A stretch of DNA of 64,000 nt from Halioglobus maricola (GCF_009388985.1 NZ_CP036422.1:1998501-2062500), one strand, 5' to 3'. Shown: positions 50,585 through 60,179, numbered from the stretch's first letter. Translations and numbers: made by a program. Notes: generated by a model not told the origin, from the sequence alone.

Positions 50585-52453
50585 TTAACCTGCGGGGCGC
50601 TCTGTGGCATTCCCAGCAAGAGAACGTTTCTCAGCAATATAGGCATTAACCTGCGCTTCGAGTACGTTCAGCGGGACAGCGCCATTGCGCAGCACGGCCT
50701 CGTGAAAATCGCGGATGTCAAAGTCTGAGGCCAGGGCGGCTTGTGCTTTGTTGCGCTCTTCGAGAATCTTGAGCATCCCGATTTTGTAAGCTGTAGCCTG
50801 TGCGGGCATCACTGCGTGGCGCTCGACCATCTTGACCGCATCGGCTTCTGCGTTCGGTGTGTTGCTCACGTAGAAATCGATGGAGACTTCTCGGCTCCAT
50901 CCCCGGGTGTGCATGCCGGTGTCGACCACCAGACGCACGGCGCGCCACAATTCCATGGCCAGGCGGCCGAAGTCGGAGTAGGGGTCTTGATACAGGCCAA
51001 TCTCCTTGGGCAGTAACTCAGAGTAGAGCCCCCAGCCCTCACTGTAGGCGATGACACTGCCGAAGCGGCGGAACTTGGGCAATTCGCTCAGCTCCTGCTT
51101 GATGGCAATTTGCATATGGTGGCCGGGTAAACCTTCATGGTACGCCAGAGCCTCCAATTGATAGGTCGGCATCTGGGTCATATCGTACAGGTTGGCGTAG
51201 TATTTGCCTGGACGACTGCCGTCCGCCGCAGGCATTTGGTAGAACGCCTTTCCGGCAGACTTCTCGCGGAACTCTTCTACCCGTTTTACCTCAAGCGAGG
51301 CTTTAGGTTGGGTAATAAACAATTCGTCCAGCCGTGATTGAATGTCTTCCAGCACGACACGAGCCTCGGAGAGATATTGATCGCGGCCCTCATCGGTGTT
51401 GGGTAGATAGAATTGCTTGTCGGTGCGCATGAACTGCATAAATTCCTGCAGCGTGCCTTCGAATCCGACTCGCTGTTGGATGGCGCGCATCTCGCCGTGG
51501 ATACGTGCGACTTCTGCGAGGCCCAGCTCGTGCACTTCATCCGCCGTCAGATCGGTTGTGGTGATGCGGGCAAGGCGATTCTTGTAGAACGCGTCGCCCT
51601 CAGGCAGCTTCGCAACGCCTGCTTCGTGCGAGCTCTTGTCCTGTAGCTCCTCGAGATAGGCAATCAGCTTGCGGTAGCCTGGCTCGAAGCTTTCCAGCAG
51701 CGCCATCTCGGCTTCCCGGCTCAGCGTGTTGCGCTGGGTAGGCGTGATATCCAGGTCGCCTATTTTTTTGTTGAAGTCAGCCATCAGGGTGCTGGGCTCG
51801 GAGCCGTCAAAGGGAGCACCCTTAAGGAGGTTGCGAGAGTCGGAGATGACGTGTGGCAGAACGAAATCGGGGGCGATGATGCCCTTGCGTTCGCGGATCT
51901 CCAACTGCTCAATCAGCTGTGCCATCAATGGCGCAATGCCGTTCAGGCGCGCGATATAGGCGTGGGCGTCATCGATGGACCTGATGTTGTGCTGATTGAT
52001 AAGAAAGGCGGGTATACCAGAATGTTTGCCGAACATCTGGTTTACAGGGTAGCTGTGGTGGCGCCAATGGTAGTCCGCAATGCGGTTTTTCAAGTCCTGT
52101 TCCATCAGGCGATAGCTGAGCAGCGTTTGTTCGTCCAGCTGGTCGACATTGATCGACTTGAGGGATTCCAGGTCCGCCTTATTGTGGGCTAGCTCGCTGG
52201 CGTAGCGCTCTTCGCTAAGGGGCGTCCATTTGTCGTAATCCGTTTTTATACCCAGGTAGCTCTGATACTCGGGGTCTCGGGCTACCCGGCGATCGAAGAT
52301 GTCGTCGAACAGGCGTATCGCCCTGGTGGCTTCGTTGAGTGACTGGGCTTCAGATCGAGGAGATTCGGTATTTGCTTTGGCAAAAACGGAAAGGGTAGGC
52401 ATAGTTGTGCCAAGCAGGGCGGCGAGAGCCGCTCCGATTACAATTCGGTTCAT
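50585..52453 (-). CDS. DUF885 family peptidase-like protein (exported)
   Basis: The 622-aa product has a signal peptide (residues about 1-27) and the DUF885 zinc-like site HEGLPGHH at residues 439-446. The C-terminal ERHAVMPAQATAYKIGMLKILEER is also family-typical. DUF885 proteins have an M3/M32-like metallopeptidase fold; some act on dipeptides or peptidoglycan. Activity here is inferred. It stands alone between the DUF808 gene (plus strand) and the GST gene. Confidence 0.85.
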   Translation of the reverse strand: MNRIVIGAALAALLGTTMPTLSVFAKANTESPRSEAQSLNEATRAIRLFDDIFDRRVARDPEYQSYLGIKTDYDKWTPLSEERYASELAHNKADLESLKSINVDQLDEQTLLSYRLMEQDLKNRIADYHWRHHSYPVNQMFGKHSGIPAFLINQHNIRSIDDAHAYIARLNGIAPLMAQLIEQLEIRERKGIIAPDFVLPHVISDSRNLLKGAPFDGSEPSTLMADFNKKIGDLDITPTQRNTLSREAEMALLESFEPGYRKLIAYLEELQDKSSHEAGVAKLPEGDAFYKNRLARITTTDLTADEVHELGLAEVARIHGEMRAIQQRVGFEGTLQEFMQFMRTDKQFYLPNTDEGRDQYLSEARVVLEDIQSRLDELFITQPKASLEVKRVEEFREKSAGKAFYQMPAADGSRPGKYYANLYDMTQMPTYQLEALAYHEGLPGHHMQIAIKQELSELPKFRRFGSVIAYSEGWGLYSELLPKEIGLYQDPYSDFGRLAMELWRAVRLVVDTGMHTRGWSREVSIDFYVSNTPNAEADAVKMVERHAVMPAQATAYKIGMLKILEERNKAQAALASDFDIRDFHEAVLRNGAVPLNVLEAQVNAYIAEKRSLAGNATERPAG

Positions 52454-52637
52454 ATTGTTGCTATCATTTTGCAGGAAACAGGGCCCGAAAACGCCTGGGT
52501 AAGGCGGCTTCCGAACGCGATTTCATATAAATTTTAGCCAGGGTCACTGGCCGTTCGCGCGCGGCACTATACACGTGCGTCAGCAAAAAAACCAGCGGGT
52601 TTCCGCGACGATAAAAAACCGAAATAGGGGTATTCAG

Positions 52638-53339
52638 ATGGTGGTTTTACACCAGTTTCATATGTCGCCGTTCAACGAGAAGTTGCAGCGAATGATGCGC
52701 TTTAAAGGCGTCGCATTTGAAGAGAATTACTGGCGGCTGACAGAGCAGGGCAAACTCAAGAAAAAACATAACCCCACGGGCAAATTGCCAGCGCTGGAAC
52801 ACGATGGGCATTGGGTCTGCGACTCCACTGATGTGGCTCACTATATCGAGGAGAATTTCCCCGGACCCCGGCTCATTCCCGAAGACCCGGCGGCGGCAGG
52901 CCTGGTGCATGCGCTGGAGGATTGGGCGGATGAGAGCCTCTATTTCTATGAGATGCATATGCGCTTTACTACCGACCGCAACTGGGAGCGCAACCTGCCG
53001 CGGATGTTCGAGCGTGAGTGTTGGTTCATGAAGTCGGTGCTGGCGGGAAAAATGCCGGGGCAGATTCGTAAAGGCATCCGTAAAATCACTGGTACACAGG
53101 GTATCGGCCGCAAAACCGAGGCTCAGTTACTGGTGGACTGCCGCCGGCATATCTCGGCGGTCGCGGGAATGCTCAATGATTCCGATTTTCTTGTGGCCGG
53201 TCAGCTCACCCTCGCCGACCTGGCAGTATATGCAATGTTTCTCTGCTTTCTGGATACCGAAGAGCTTGCTTCGATAATGTCAGAATACGCTGCAGTGGGC
53301 GCCTGGATGAGCAGGGTGGAACAGCTGACTGACGGCTGA
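52638..53339 (+). CDS. glutathione S-transferase family protein
   Basis: The 233-aa product has an N-terminal thioredoxin-like domain (MVVLHQFHMSPFNEKLQRMMRFKG) with NPTGKLPALEHDGH and DSTDVAHYIEE, the cis-proline and glutathione-binding elements, and a helical C-terminal domain from about residue 90 (LTLADLAVYAMFLCF). The conserved catalytic residue is probably Ser in SPFNEK. It conjugates or reduces small electrophiles. The ATG at 52638 (AGGGG site) is preferred. It converges on the HerA-like gene. Confidence 0.85.
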   Translation: MVVLHQFHMSPFNEKLQRMMRFKGVAFEENYWRLTEQGKLKKKHNPTGKLPALEHDGHWVCDSTDVAHYIEENFPGPRLIPEDPAAAGLVHALEDWADESLYFYEMHMRFTTDRNWERNLPRMFERECWFMKSVLAGKMPGQIRKGIRKITGTQGIGRKTEAQLLVDCRRHISAVAGMLNDSDFLVAGQLTLADLAVYAMFLCFLDTEELASIMSEYAAVGAWMSRVEQLTDG

Positions 53340-53341
53340 CA

Positions 53342-54799
53342 TCATTTCAGTAGTGAACCCAGGATACCCCTGAACAGCTCCCGTCCGGCGGTAGAACCAA
53401 GGCTGCGTGCGACACTCTTCAGAAAGGCCTCGCCCACACTCTGGCGATTACTGCTGCGGGCTTTGGGTTTACCTTGCGCTTTTGCTGCGCGTTCCTTCAG
53501 TTCCGCTTCCTGTTGTTGCTCGAGTCGAGCCTGAGTGCGCTCCGACAGCACCTCATGAGCTGAACGTGGGTCAATAGATTCGCCGTAGCGGCGCATATTC
53601 GGGTCGCGATCCATCAGGGCTTTACGTTCGGCGAGGGTCGCCTTGCCCATCCGCGAGCAGGGTGGTCTGACGAGTACGCGCTCTACGGGCGAGGGGACAC
53701 CTTTTTTCTGCAGAGTGGATACAAGTGCCTCGCCGACGCCGAGCTCAGTGATCGCGGTCACAGTGTCGAGTTTTGGATTGGCCCGGAATGACTGGGCAGC
53801 CACCCGCACAGCTTTTTGCTCTTTGGGCGTATACGCGCGCAGGGCGTGTTGTATGCGATTGCCCAGCTGCCCCAGAACACTATCGGGAATGTCACTGGGG
53901 CTCTGGCTGATGAAGTAAACGCCTACGCCTTTGGAGCGAATAAGCCGAACCACCTGCTCAATTTTTTCCAGTAACGGCTTGGGAGCATCGCGAAACAGCA
54001 GGTGTGCTTCGTCGAAGAAGAACACCAGCACCGGTTGTTCCGGGTCGCCGAGTTCGGGCAGGGTCTCAAATAACTCCGAGAGCAACCATAACAAGAATGT
54101 CGAGTAGACTCGGGGGCTCATAATCAGTTGGTCGGCCGCCAGAATATTAATGATCCCGCGACCATCGCGGGCCACCTGCATGAAATCTTCGAGTTCCAGG
54201 GCCGGTTCGCCGAAAAACTTTTTTCCCCCTTCTCGTTCCAGCATCAACAGGCGACGCAGAATAGCGTTTATTGATGCCTTGGAAACACCGTAGCCGGTTC
54301 CCATTTGTTTGCCGTTTTCGCCGAGGAATTCCAGCGTAGTTCGCAGATCCTTGAGATCCACCAGCAGGATTCCCTCGTTGTCGGCGAATTCAAACACCAG
54401 GGTCATAATGCTTTCCTGGGTCTCGTTCAAATCCAGCAATCGCGACAGTAGTTGCGGCCCCATCTCTGATACAGTCGAGCGTACCGGTGTCCCTTTCTTG
54501 CCGAACAAATCCCAGAAAGCCACGGGGTAGGCATGCTGAGAGTAGCCCTCGATGCCGATGCTCTCGACGCGCTCGTCTACCTTGGGATGAGGTTTGCCTG
54601 GCTGACTCATGCCGGAAATGTCGCCTTTAACATCGGCGAGAAAGACAGGGACCCCCAGATCCGAAAAACCTTCAGCGAGGCATTGCAGTGTTACTGTCTT
54701 CCCTGTGCCTGTGGCGCCAGCCACCAGGCCGTGTCGATTGGCAAATTTTGGGTCCAGGGAAATTTGGCCGCTCTCGCTGCCGCCGATCAGTATGCTCAT
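53342..54799 (-). CDS. HerA-like/DUF853 P-loop ATPase (YjgR-like)
   Basis: The 485-aa product has a Walker A GATGTGKT (residues 28-35), a VFLADVKGDISG segment, and a Walker B VFFFDEAHLLF. QSPSDIPDSVLGQLGNRIQHALR is typical of the DUF853/HerA-FtsK group. A basic, Q/E-rich segment near residues 420-460 precedes a short helical C-terminus. It is a hexameric DNA- or protein-translocating ATPase of unknown job. It is divergent from the metallopeptidase gene. Confidence 0.85.
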   Translation of the reverse strand: MSILIGGSESGQISLDPKFANRHGLVAGATGTGKTVTLQCLAEGFSDLGVPVFLADVKGDISGMSQPGKPHPKVDERVESIGIEGYSQHAYPVAFWDLFGKKGTPVRSTVSEMGPQLLSRLLDLNETQESIMTLVFEFADNEGILLVDLKDLRTTLEFLGENGKQMGTGYGVSKASINAILRRLLMLEREGGKKFFGEPALELEDFMQVARDGRGIINILAADQLIMSPRVYSTFLLWLLSELFETLPELGDPEQPVLVFFFDEAHLLFRDAPKPLLEKIEQVVRLIRSKGVGVYFISQSPSDIPDSVLGQLGNRIQHALRAYTPKEQKAVRVAAQSFRANPKLDTVTAITELGVGEALVSTLQKKGVPSPVERVLVRPPCSRMGKATLAERKALMDRDPNMRRYGESIDPRSAHEVLSERTQARLEQQQEAELKERAAKAQGKPKARSSNRQSVGEAFLKSVARSLGSTAGRELFRGILGSLLK

Positions 54800-54904
54800 G
54801 CCGCTGTTCTCGTGGTGTCTGCAAAGACTTTCAGAGTATATTCATCGCACGGCCCTTGCCAGTTTTTTGCACCCTGCTAGATTGAATGAGGAAGGAGAGG
54901 AATT

Positions 54905-55804
54905 ATGCGTTGGCAAGATCGCAGACGAAGTGACAATGTAGAAGACAGGCGCGGAAGTTCGCCCAGCTATGCGGCAGCGGGCGCGGCACCTCTGTTACTG
55001 CGGTTTCTGCCGGGGCTGCTGCGCAGCAAGACCGGGCGTTTCCTGTTGATTGGGGGGCTGCTGGCAATCTTTGGTGGTCGCATGCTGGGCATTGACGTAC
55101 TGGGCCTGTTTCTTGGTGGCGCCCAGCCGACCACGCAGCAGGCGAGCTTTAGCCCGGAGGAGGAGCAACTCGCCCAATTCGTTTCGGTGGTGCTCGCAGA
55201 GACCGAGGACACCTGGAATGAGGTATTTGCCGCCAACGGGCAGCGCTACAGTGAGCCTACCCTGGTGTTGTTCAGCGGCAGGGTCAATTCCGCCTGCGGT
55301 ATGGCGAGCTCGGCGGTCGGGCCGTTCTACTGCCCGGGTGATCAGAACCTCTATATTGATCTGAGTTTCTTCCACGATCTGGCCACGCGTCACGGCGCCC
55401 CGGGTGATTTTGCTCAGGCCTATGTTGTGGCTCATGAGGTGGGGCACCATGTTCAGACCCTGCTCGGTATCAGTCAGCAGGTGCGACAGGCCGGCAGCGG
55501 GCGCAGCAAGGAAGAGGTCAATGCGCTATCCGTGCGGCAGGAATTGCAGGCGGATTGTTTCGCGGGGATCTGGGGCTACCACGCCAATCGCAAGGAGCAG
55601 ATTCTTGATCCAGGCGATCTCGAGGAGGCTTTACGCGCCGCTACAGCGATTGGCGACGATCGTCTGCAGCGAGAAGCGGGGCAGCGAGTGGTCCCTGACA
55701 GCTTTACCCACGGCAGCTCGAAGCAACGGGTGCGCTGGTTCAAAACCGGCTTCGAGGGCGGCTCGGTAGCCGCTTGCGACACCTTCAGCGCCAAGACAAT
55801 TTAG
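54905..55804 (+). CDS. neutral zinc metallopeptidase, YpfJ-like
   Basis: The 299-aa product starts with MRWQDRRRSDNVEDRRG, the basic start of the YpfJ family, and one membrane helix at about residues 44-70. The zinc site AHEVGHHVQ at residues 176-184 and the later ELQADCFAG supply the ligands. It has a periplasmic-facing catalytic domain. Function is not settled in the family. AGGAA and GGAG lie upstream of the ATG. The gene is followed by an unrelated small protein. Confidence 0.88.
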   Translation: MRWQDRRRSDNVEDRRGSSPSYAAAGAAPLLLRFLPGLLRSKTGRFLLIGGLLAIFGGRMLGIDVLGLFLGGAQPTTQQASFSPEEEQLAQFVSVVLAETEDTWNEVFAANGQRYSEPTLVLFSGRVNSACGMASSAVGPFYCPGDQNLYIDLSFFHDLATRHGAPGDFAQAYVVAHEVGHHVQTLLGISQQVRQAGSGRSKEEVNALSVRQELQADCFAGIWGYHANRKEQILDPGDLEEALRAATAIGDDRLQREAGQRVVPDSFTHGSSKQRVRWFKTGFEGGSVAACDTFSAKTI

Positions 55805-55913
55805 TCGATTGCGTCTGGGCACCTGTCGCGTTTTCAAACGCATCCAAAAAGCGACAGATCGTCCTGCTTGAAGCGCTAGCGCACTATGGGCACTCATCTA
55901 CAGGAGAGCCCCA

Positions 55914-56126
55914 ATGACACTTGCCCGCGCTGTTGAATACCGCATTATTCGTGAACGAATCTCCCATCGTGACCTGGCACCCACGCCTGATGAAACTCGG
56001 CTGGCCGAGCGGATCATAAGCATTGTTGCTGTCACCATTGCGCTGTTGCTGGGTGGTAGCTACCTGCCGGAACTGGTAACTGCAGCCGTGGCGGCCAGCG
56101 GCCTGTGGGTGACTGCTGCCGGATGA
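55914..56126 (+). CDS. 70-aa protein with a single membrane helix, unknown function
   Basis: An ATG at 55914, with AGGAG 6 bases upstream, starts a 70-aa protein: a charged N-terminal 40 residues (RERISHRDLAPTPDETR) then a hydrophobic helix (IVAVTIALLLGGSYLPELVT). I do not recognise it. It may be a small regulatory membrane protein. It converges with the UDG-like gene, 6 bases apart. Confidence 0.55.
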   Translation: MTLARAVEYRIIRERISHRDLAPTPDETRLAERIISIVAVTIALLLGGSYLPELVTAAVAASGLWVTAAG

Positions 56127-56132
56127 GGGTTG

Positions 56133-56741
56133 CTAGCGCAGTAAGCGGTCCATACCGCGGATAAAGTCCTGCTTGCCGCCGTATGAGGGGTGGCGAATTG
56201 CGTAGAAGGTTTGCCCGGGTAGAGCGCGCTCCAGAGCCACTGCGGCTTTGCCACCGACCGCTGCAATTCGATCCGGCCGATACGCCGATACTAACTGACG
56301 CAGGAAGTCCTCCCCCAGGCGCAGGTCCGCGGCTGTCGGCGCCCGATTGCTGGCAACAGAGGAGGGCAGATGAGGATGAAAGGGCAGGCCATTCCAGCAC
56401 AGCGGTATTCGCCGACGGGCGGCGAGGTAGTCCCAGACGATGCTGGCCGTGGCCTCTGATACATCGCTCTCAATCTGTAGTTCTTTGCGCAGATCGCGCC
56501 AGAATGGATGTCGCGACTGGCGCGCAAGGCGAGCACTGCTGAAAGGAATGCCCGTATGTACGCCTCCGCGGTAACCCAGGGCCTCGCCCACCAGCAAGAC
56601 GCGCCTGCCAGGCTGGTTAAAGACCTTTTGCAGATACACCCGGAGGTTGTTGCAAAGGCGCTCATCGGCATAGGGATTGGCGATGATGTCAGACGGTGGG
56701 CATGCTGCTAGCGTGGCGATGTAATGGCTAATGAATTCCAT
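56133..56741 (-). CDS. uracil-DNA glycosylase superfamily protein
   Basis: The 202-aa product has the UDG-fold motifs VLLVGEALGYRGGVHTGIPF, WNGLPFHPH (a variant of the G-Q-D-P/GxDPY loop) and RHPSYGGK, the C-terminal H-P-S motif. The catalytic Asp of family 1 is not seen in its usual motif; this fits a UDG-like family with a different acid or a non-canonical function. It would remove or bind damaged bases. The start near 56741 lacks a clear ribosome site. Confidence 0.75.
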   Translation of the reverse strand: MEFISHYIATLAACPPSDIIANPYADERLCNNLRVYLQKVFNQPGRRVLLVGEALGYRGGVHTGIPFSSARLARQSRHPFWRDLRKELQIESDVSEATASIVWDYLAARRRIPLCWNGLPFHPHLPSSVASNRAPTAADLRLGEDFLRQLVSAYRPDRIAAVGGKAAVALERALPGQTFYAIRHPSYGGKQDFIRGMDRLLR

Positions 56742-56853
56742 TTAATTCATATATAACAATAATATAGGTCGACTTATTAAAGTCACTTATAGTGATAGGA
56801 AGTTGCGGTTGTGGCGTGTAGGATAAGTCAAACCCGAGCTCAGCTACAGCCAT

Positions 56854-57567
56854 ATGACTGACCCTGTAATTACCCTGTCCCTGCCGCGTCTGGCGCTGGC
56901 CTTCGTCCCCGTGGTCATTGCCCTGCTAATCCTGTTTCGTTGGTCATATGGCACCGGTAACGCACTTTATGCGCTCGGCCGGATGCTGGTGCAACTGCTG
57001 GCCATTGGCTATGTGCTGGCATGGATTTTCGGTGCCGATGATGGGCTGCTGATACTGCTGGTGCTGGCGATAATGATGACGGCCTCTGCCTGGATTGCTG
57101 TCGGCACCGTACCTGAGCACCGTTGGCAACTGCTCGGAGCGTCCTGGCTGGCTATAGTGCTGGGCGGCGGCTTGACCCTGATACTGATCACCCAGCTCGT
57201 GCTGCAAGTGGATCCGTGGTACATGCCGCGTTACGTGATTCCCCTCGCCGGGATGGCATTTGCCAATAGCATGACCGCGGTCAGCCTTGCGGCGGAGCGC
57301 TTGTACAGTGAACTGGAGCATGGGCTTTCGGTCGCGGAGGCACGCATGAAGGCCTATCAGGCAGCTATGATCCCGGTCGTCAATTCGCTGTTCGCTGTGG
57401 GCCTGGTGTCGTTGCCGGGTATGATGACAGGGCAGATCCTGTCCGGGGTTTCACCGTTGGTTGCTGCCCGCTATCAGATCATGGTGATGTGCCTGATTTT
57501 TGCTGCGGCCGGCATCTCCACCGCAGTTTTTCTCAGCCTGGTAATGCGCCGGCTGAAAAAAGTCTGA
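56854..57567 (+). CDS. UPF0014/FetB-like permease
   Basis: The 237-aa product has about seven hydrophobic helices and the FetB/YbbM family segment MPRYVIPLAGMAFANSMTAVSLAAERL, followed by AAMIPVVNSLFAVGLVSLPGMMTGQILSG. FetAB exports iron in E. coli, and FetB normally partners the ATPase FetA. No such ATPase gene lies next to it in this window, so it may use an ATPase encoded elsewhere. Start ATG at 56854. Its downstream convergent neighbour is the transglutaminase-like gene. Confidence 0.85.
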   Translation: MTDPVITLSLPRLALAFVPVVIALLILFRWSYGTGNALYALGRMLVQLLAIGYVLAWIFGADDGLLILLVLAIMMTASAWIAVGTVPEHRWQLLGASWLAIVLGGGLTLILITQLVLQVDPWYMPRYVIPLAGMAFANSMTAVSLAAERLYSELEHGLSVAEARMKAYQAAMIPVVNSLFAVGLVSLPGMMTGQILSGVSPLVAARYQIMVMCLIFAAAGISTAVFLSLVMRRLKKV

Positions 57568-57571
57568 TTTC

Positions 57572-58276
57572 TCAAGCTCGGGCATTTTCCTGCTCTACTT
57601 CCTGTTCCCAGTGATCCAGGCTCTTCTGCGCTGTCGTCTTTGCAGCCATTTTCTCCAGCATCCCGGGATAGTGTTTGCTGAATGTATCCATAAGTTCGGT
57701 AAAGGGAAGGTCCAGCGATTGGCCGCGATCCTTGAGATACTCCATGTGGCGGTTGCCGGTTTCGTCGAAGGCGTGAAAGATGCTGTCTTCGCGGCCATTG
57801 AACTCCAGGGGCTGCAAGCCAAAGCGCTCGCAGAGGCTCAGGTTGAACGCGGGCGTTGCCTTGACCCACTGGCCTTCGAGATAAATCGCCGTGTAGCCGT
57901 GGAAGTAAAATATATCGGTTGTCATCGCCGCGCGTAAATCAGCGGTAGAGAGATGATTGCGAACGTCGGCAAAGCCCAGGCGGGCGGGTATAGCCACAGC
58001 GCGGCACAGCGCCGCAAGTAGAATCGCCTTGGTGACGCACCAACCTTCGCGGGCCGCCAGTGTCTTTGAGGCGAGGTAATCATCGAGTTCTGCGCTCGCG
58101 GCGTATGGGTTGTAGCGAACCTCGTCCCGGCACCAGTAGTAGAGGGATATTGCGTTCTCGATGTCGCGGGCACCGGGTGACGTCAGGGACTGTGCCAATG
58201 CACAGATCTCCGGGTGGGTGCTGTCGATTGTCGTCGAGGCCTGGGTGTAGGGCAGCAGTTCTGCTGTCGTGGACAT
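57572..58276 (-). CDS. transglutaminase-like cysteine protein
   Basis: The 234-aa product has the core of a transglutaminase/protease-like fold: Cys80 in REGWCVTKA, His126 in YFHGYTAIYL, and a third position near KATPAFN where the usual Asp-Pro is replaced by Thr-Pro; Asn145 may act instead. Such proteins cleave or form amide bonds; substrate unknown. AGGAA lies upstream of the ATG. It is 19 bases downstream of the cytochrome-like gene and probably co-transcribed. Confidence 0.8.
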   Translation of the reverse strand: MSTTAELLPYTQASTTIDSTHPEICALAQSLTSPGARDIENAISLYYWCRDEVRYNPYAASAELDDYLASKTLAAREGWCVTKAILLAALCRAVAIPARLGFADVRNHLSTADLRAAMTTDIFYFHGYTAIYLEGQWVKATPAFNLSLCERFGLQPLEFNGREDSIFHAFDETGNRHMEYLKDRGQSLDLPFTELMDTFSKHYPGMLEKMAAKTTAQKSLDHWEQEVEQENARA

Positions 58277-58295
58277 ATAATCAATTCCTGCTTTT

Positions 58296-58853
58296 CTAGC
58301 GGCTGATGGATTTGGTCAGGCTGATCGCCCCGCGCACCTGGCCGGCAGTGTAGCCGGTGGCCATGTCATCCGGATAATACAACTCCAGGGCTTCATTGAC
58401 GGTCGGTGCCAGATCTTTGCCGTGACACATGAGGCACAGGCCTTCTGCGCCCTGGGCCTGGAGGTGGCGGTAGTGCGAGGGCGTGGTCTCGCTGTAGTGA
58501 ATCGTCACTGGACTTTCTCCGGCTGCGGCGCGGCGGTCAAAATCCTCCAGCACCGCGCGCTCCCATTGGTCCGGAACTGCTCGGCTGGCGTTGCGCGACT
58601 TGAGGCTGACACGTTTGATGATCCACCCGGACTCTGCACTCAATGTATCTGCAATAAGCGGCGCCTGGTGAGAGCAGACTTCGATAGCCATGCCTGGCCC
58701 ACCTTCTTCCATGGCCTGCTTGAGTTGTGGTTGTAAACGCCCGACAAATTCCTGGGCCAGCGATGCCGCCTCGTCATCCAGGGCTGTGGTGTGGGCGAGG
58801 GCACTGCAGAGGGTAAGTGCCAGTGTGGACACGACCGCGAAGGCTCTGTACAT
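58296..58853 (-). CDS. DUF3365/Tll0287-like c-type heme protein (exported)
   Basis: The 185-aa product has a signal peptide (residues about 1-20) and one heme c motif, CLMCH at 140-144, near the C-terminus. EGGPGMAIEVCSHQAP and the late ELYYPDDMATGYTAGQVRGAIS are family-typical of DUF3365 sensors or redox proteins. It is exported and binds a single heme; a sensing or redox role is inferred. ATG at 58853 with AGGAG upstream is preferred over a longer unsupported frame. It heads the pair with the transglutaminase-like gene. Confidence 0.85.
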   Translation of the reverse strand: MYRAFAVVSTLALTLCSALAHTTALDDEAASLAQEFVGRLQPQLKQAMEEGGPGMAIEVCSHQAPLIADTLSAESGWIIKRVSLKSRNASRAVPDQWERAVLEDFDRRAAAGESPVTIHYSETTPSHYRHLQAQGAEGLCLMCHGKDLAPTVNEALELYYPDDMATGYTAGQVRGAISLTKSISR

Positions 58854-58935
58854 CAGGGGGCTCCTGTACTTGAACTGACAGCATAGGCGAGGGCCGCCCC
58901 GGCCGTATTGACTGAGGTCACGCCGGGCATGAGTT

Positions 58936-59301
58936 TCACGCACCGCTCTGTTCGTCATCGGAGCCAAACCAGCTCTCCAGCTTTGCTGCCGTCTTGGTCC
59001 TGACGTCGTCGTTGATATAGCGGGTGACAGCGGCAATGGCGAGAGCCAGTACGCCAAGGTCGTCGGCATAGCCAACGGCGGGAGTCAGGTCGGCAATGGC
59101 GTCGAGAGGGACAATGAAGTAGCCCAGAGCACCAGCGATAGTGGCCTTGGCCCAGGCAGGGGCTTCTTCCTCTTGCATCGCGTAGTACAGGAGAAGTGCT
59201 TTCTCTACGACTTCCCGACCGGCTGTCTTGGCGTACTGTTTCAGCTTGCTCCAGAAACCCGTGTCAGAGAATGCATCTTCATATTCGTTGTGTTCGCTCA
59301 T
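58936..59301 (-). CDS. YkvA/DUF1232 family small membrane protein
   Basis: The 121-aa product contains the DUF1232 core: WAKATIAGALGYFIVPLDAIADLTPAVGYADDLGVLALAIAA in outline, with an ALGYFIVPLD helix and an AVGYADDLGVLALAIAA helix. Its role is not known; members are small envelope proteins. It starts 5 bases after the WYL-regulator stop with no clear ribosome site, so it may be translationally coupled. Confidence 0.82.
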   Translation of the reverse strand: MSEHNEYEDAFSDTGFWSKLKQYAKTAGREVVEKALLLYYAMQEEEAPAWAKATIAGALGYFIVPLDAIADLTPAVGYADDLGVLALAIAAVTRYINDDVRTKTAAKLESWFGSDDEQSGA

Positions 59302-59306
59302 GGTCG

Positions 59307-60179
59307 TTAACCGAATAGCCAGGGTTCGAGTTCGTCCCGATTCGCCACCACAATCTGCTGGGCGGTCGGGTCTTCGAATTGTTCACGGGGATTAATGTGC
59401 AGCAGGCGCAGGGCATAGGGTACCAATTTACCCCGGGTGGCGATCCGGAGCTCGCCTTTCTCCATGCCGTAGTCAGTTTCAACCACCTCGCGTTGAGCCG
59501 GGCTCAGGCGGGGGTCCGCGATAATGCGGATATCTGCAGGCGTGTTCCACTCGGTGTCATCGCCAGCGCCCTGAGATGATGTGTCCATCAACTCAGGAGT
59601 ATCGCGGAAACGGCTGAGAACGAAATCGCGGTATTCCTGGTTTTTCTCACACCAGGCTCTCACATGCCAACGCAAGCCGGTGTATACCAGAGTGTGAGGG
59701 ACGATGATGCGACCCTCGCGGTCAGGATTGTTCAGAGAGACGTAGTCGCAGTCCAGGCGGCGTTGTTGTCGTGCGGCCTGCATAATAGGCCGGAGCACCT
59801 CAGGTTTTACATCGCGAACAGGATGGTGGAGTACCTCGACATTGCCGACATTCAGAGCCAGTGATTCGAACATGTTCATGAGTTCGTTGTTGCGCGCCAT
59901 CAGATGCAGATACTCATCGGCGAGCCCCTGCGTCACCTGCGGGGCAAACTCGGGGGTAGGCTTGTAGCCTTTGAGATACTTGTCGTATTCGAGATTGCCC
60001 TTGCCGACTTCGCGCAGGTAGTTGTTGATATCCTTGCTCGCTTGCTGCCTGCCAATGCCGAAAGTGTCACATAGATGGCGGGTGGTGAGGCGGCCCTCCC
60101 ACAGGGCAATAGTTTCAATGTAGCGATATCGGAGGAGGAGGTCCCAGCGAAAGGGCCATTTTGAAGCTGCCTGCGGCAT
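59307..60179 (-). CDS. WYL-domain transcriptional regulator
   Basis: The 290-aa product has an N-terminal winged helix-turn-helix (WEGRLTTRHLCDTFGIGRQ, QASKDINNYLREV) and a C-terminal WYL domain (RLDCDYVSL, PHTLVYTGLRWHVRAWCE, FVLSRFRD). WYL domains bind nucleic acids or nucleotides and control stress and defence genes. GGAG lies upstream of the ATG. It precedes ykvA-like on the same strand; no defence genes are nearby. Confidence 0.85.
   Translation of the reverse strand: MPQAASKWPFRWDLLLRYRYIETIALWEGRLTTRHLCDTFGIGRQQASKDINNYLREVGKGNLEYDKYLKGYKPTPEFAPQVTQGLADEYLHLMARNNELMNMFESLALNVGNVEVLHHPVRDVKPEVLRPIMQAARQQRRLDCDYVSLNNPDREGRIIVPHTLVYTGLRWHVRAWCEKNQEYRDFVLSRFRDTPELMDTSSQGAGDDTEWNTPADIRIIADPRLSPAQREVVETDYGMEKGELRIATRGKLVPYALRLLHINPREQFEDPTAQQIVVANRDELEPWLFG

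Noticed and set aside
59318..59345. GGTTCGAG-like sequence resembling a tRNA T-arm
   Set aside because: It lies in the coding end of the WYL regulator and has no matching acceptor, D or anticodon stems around it.
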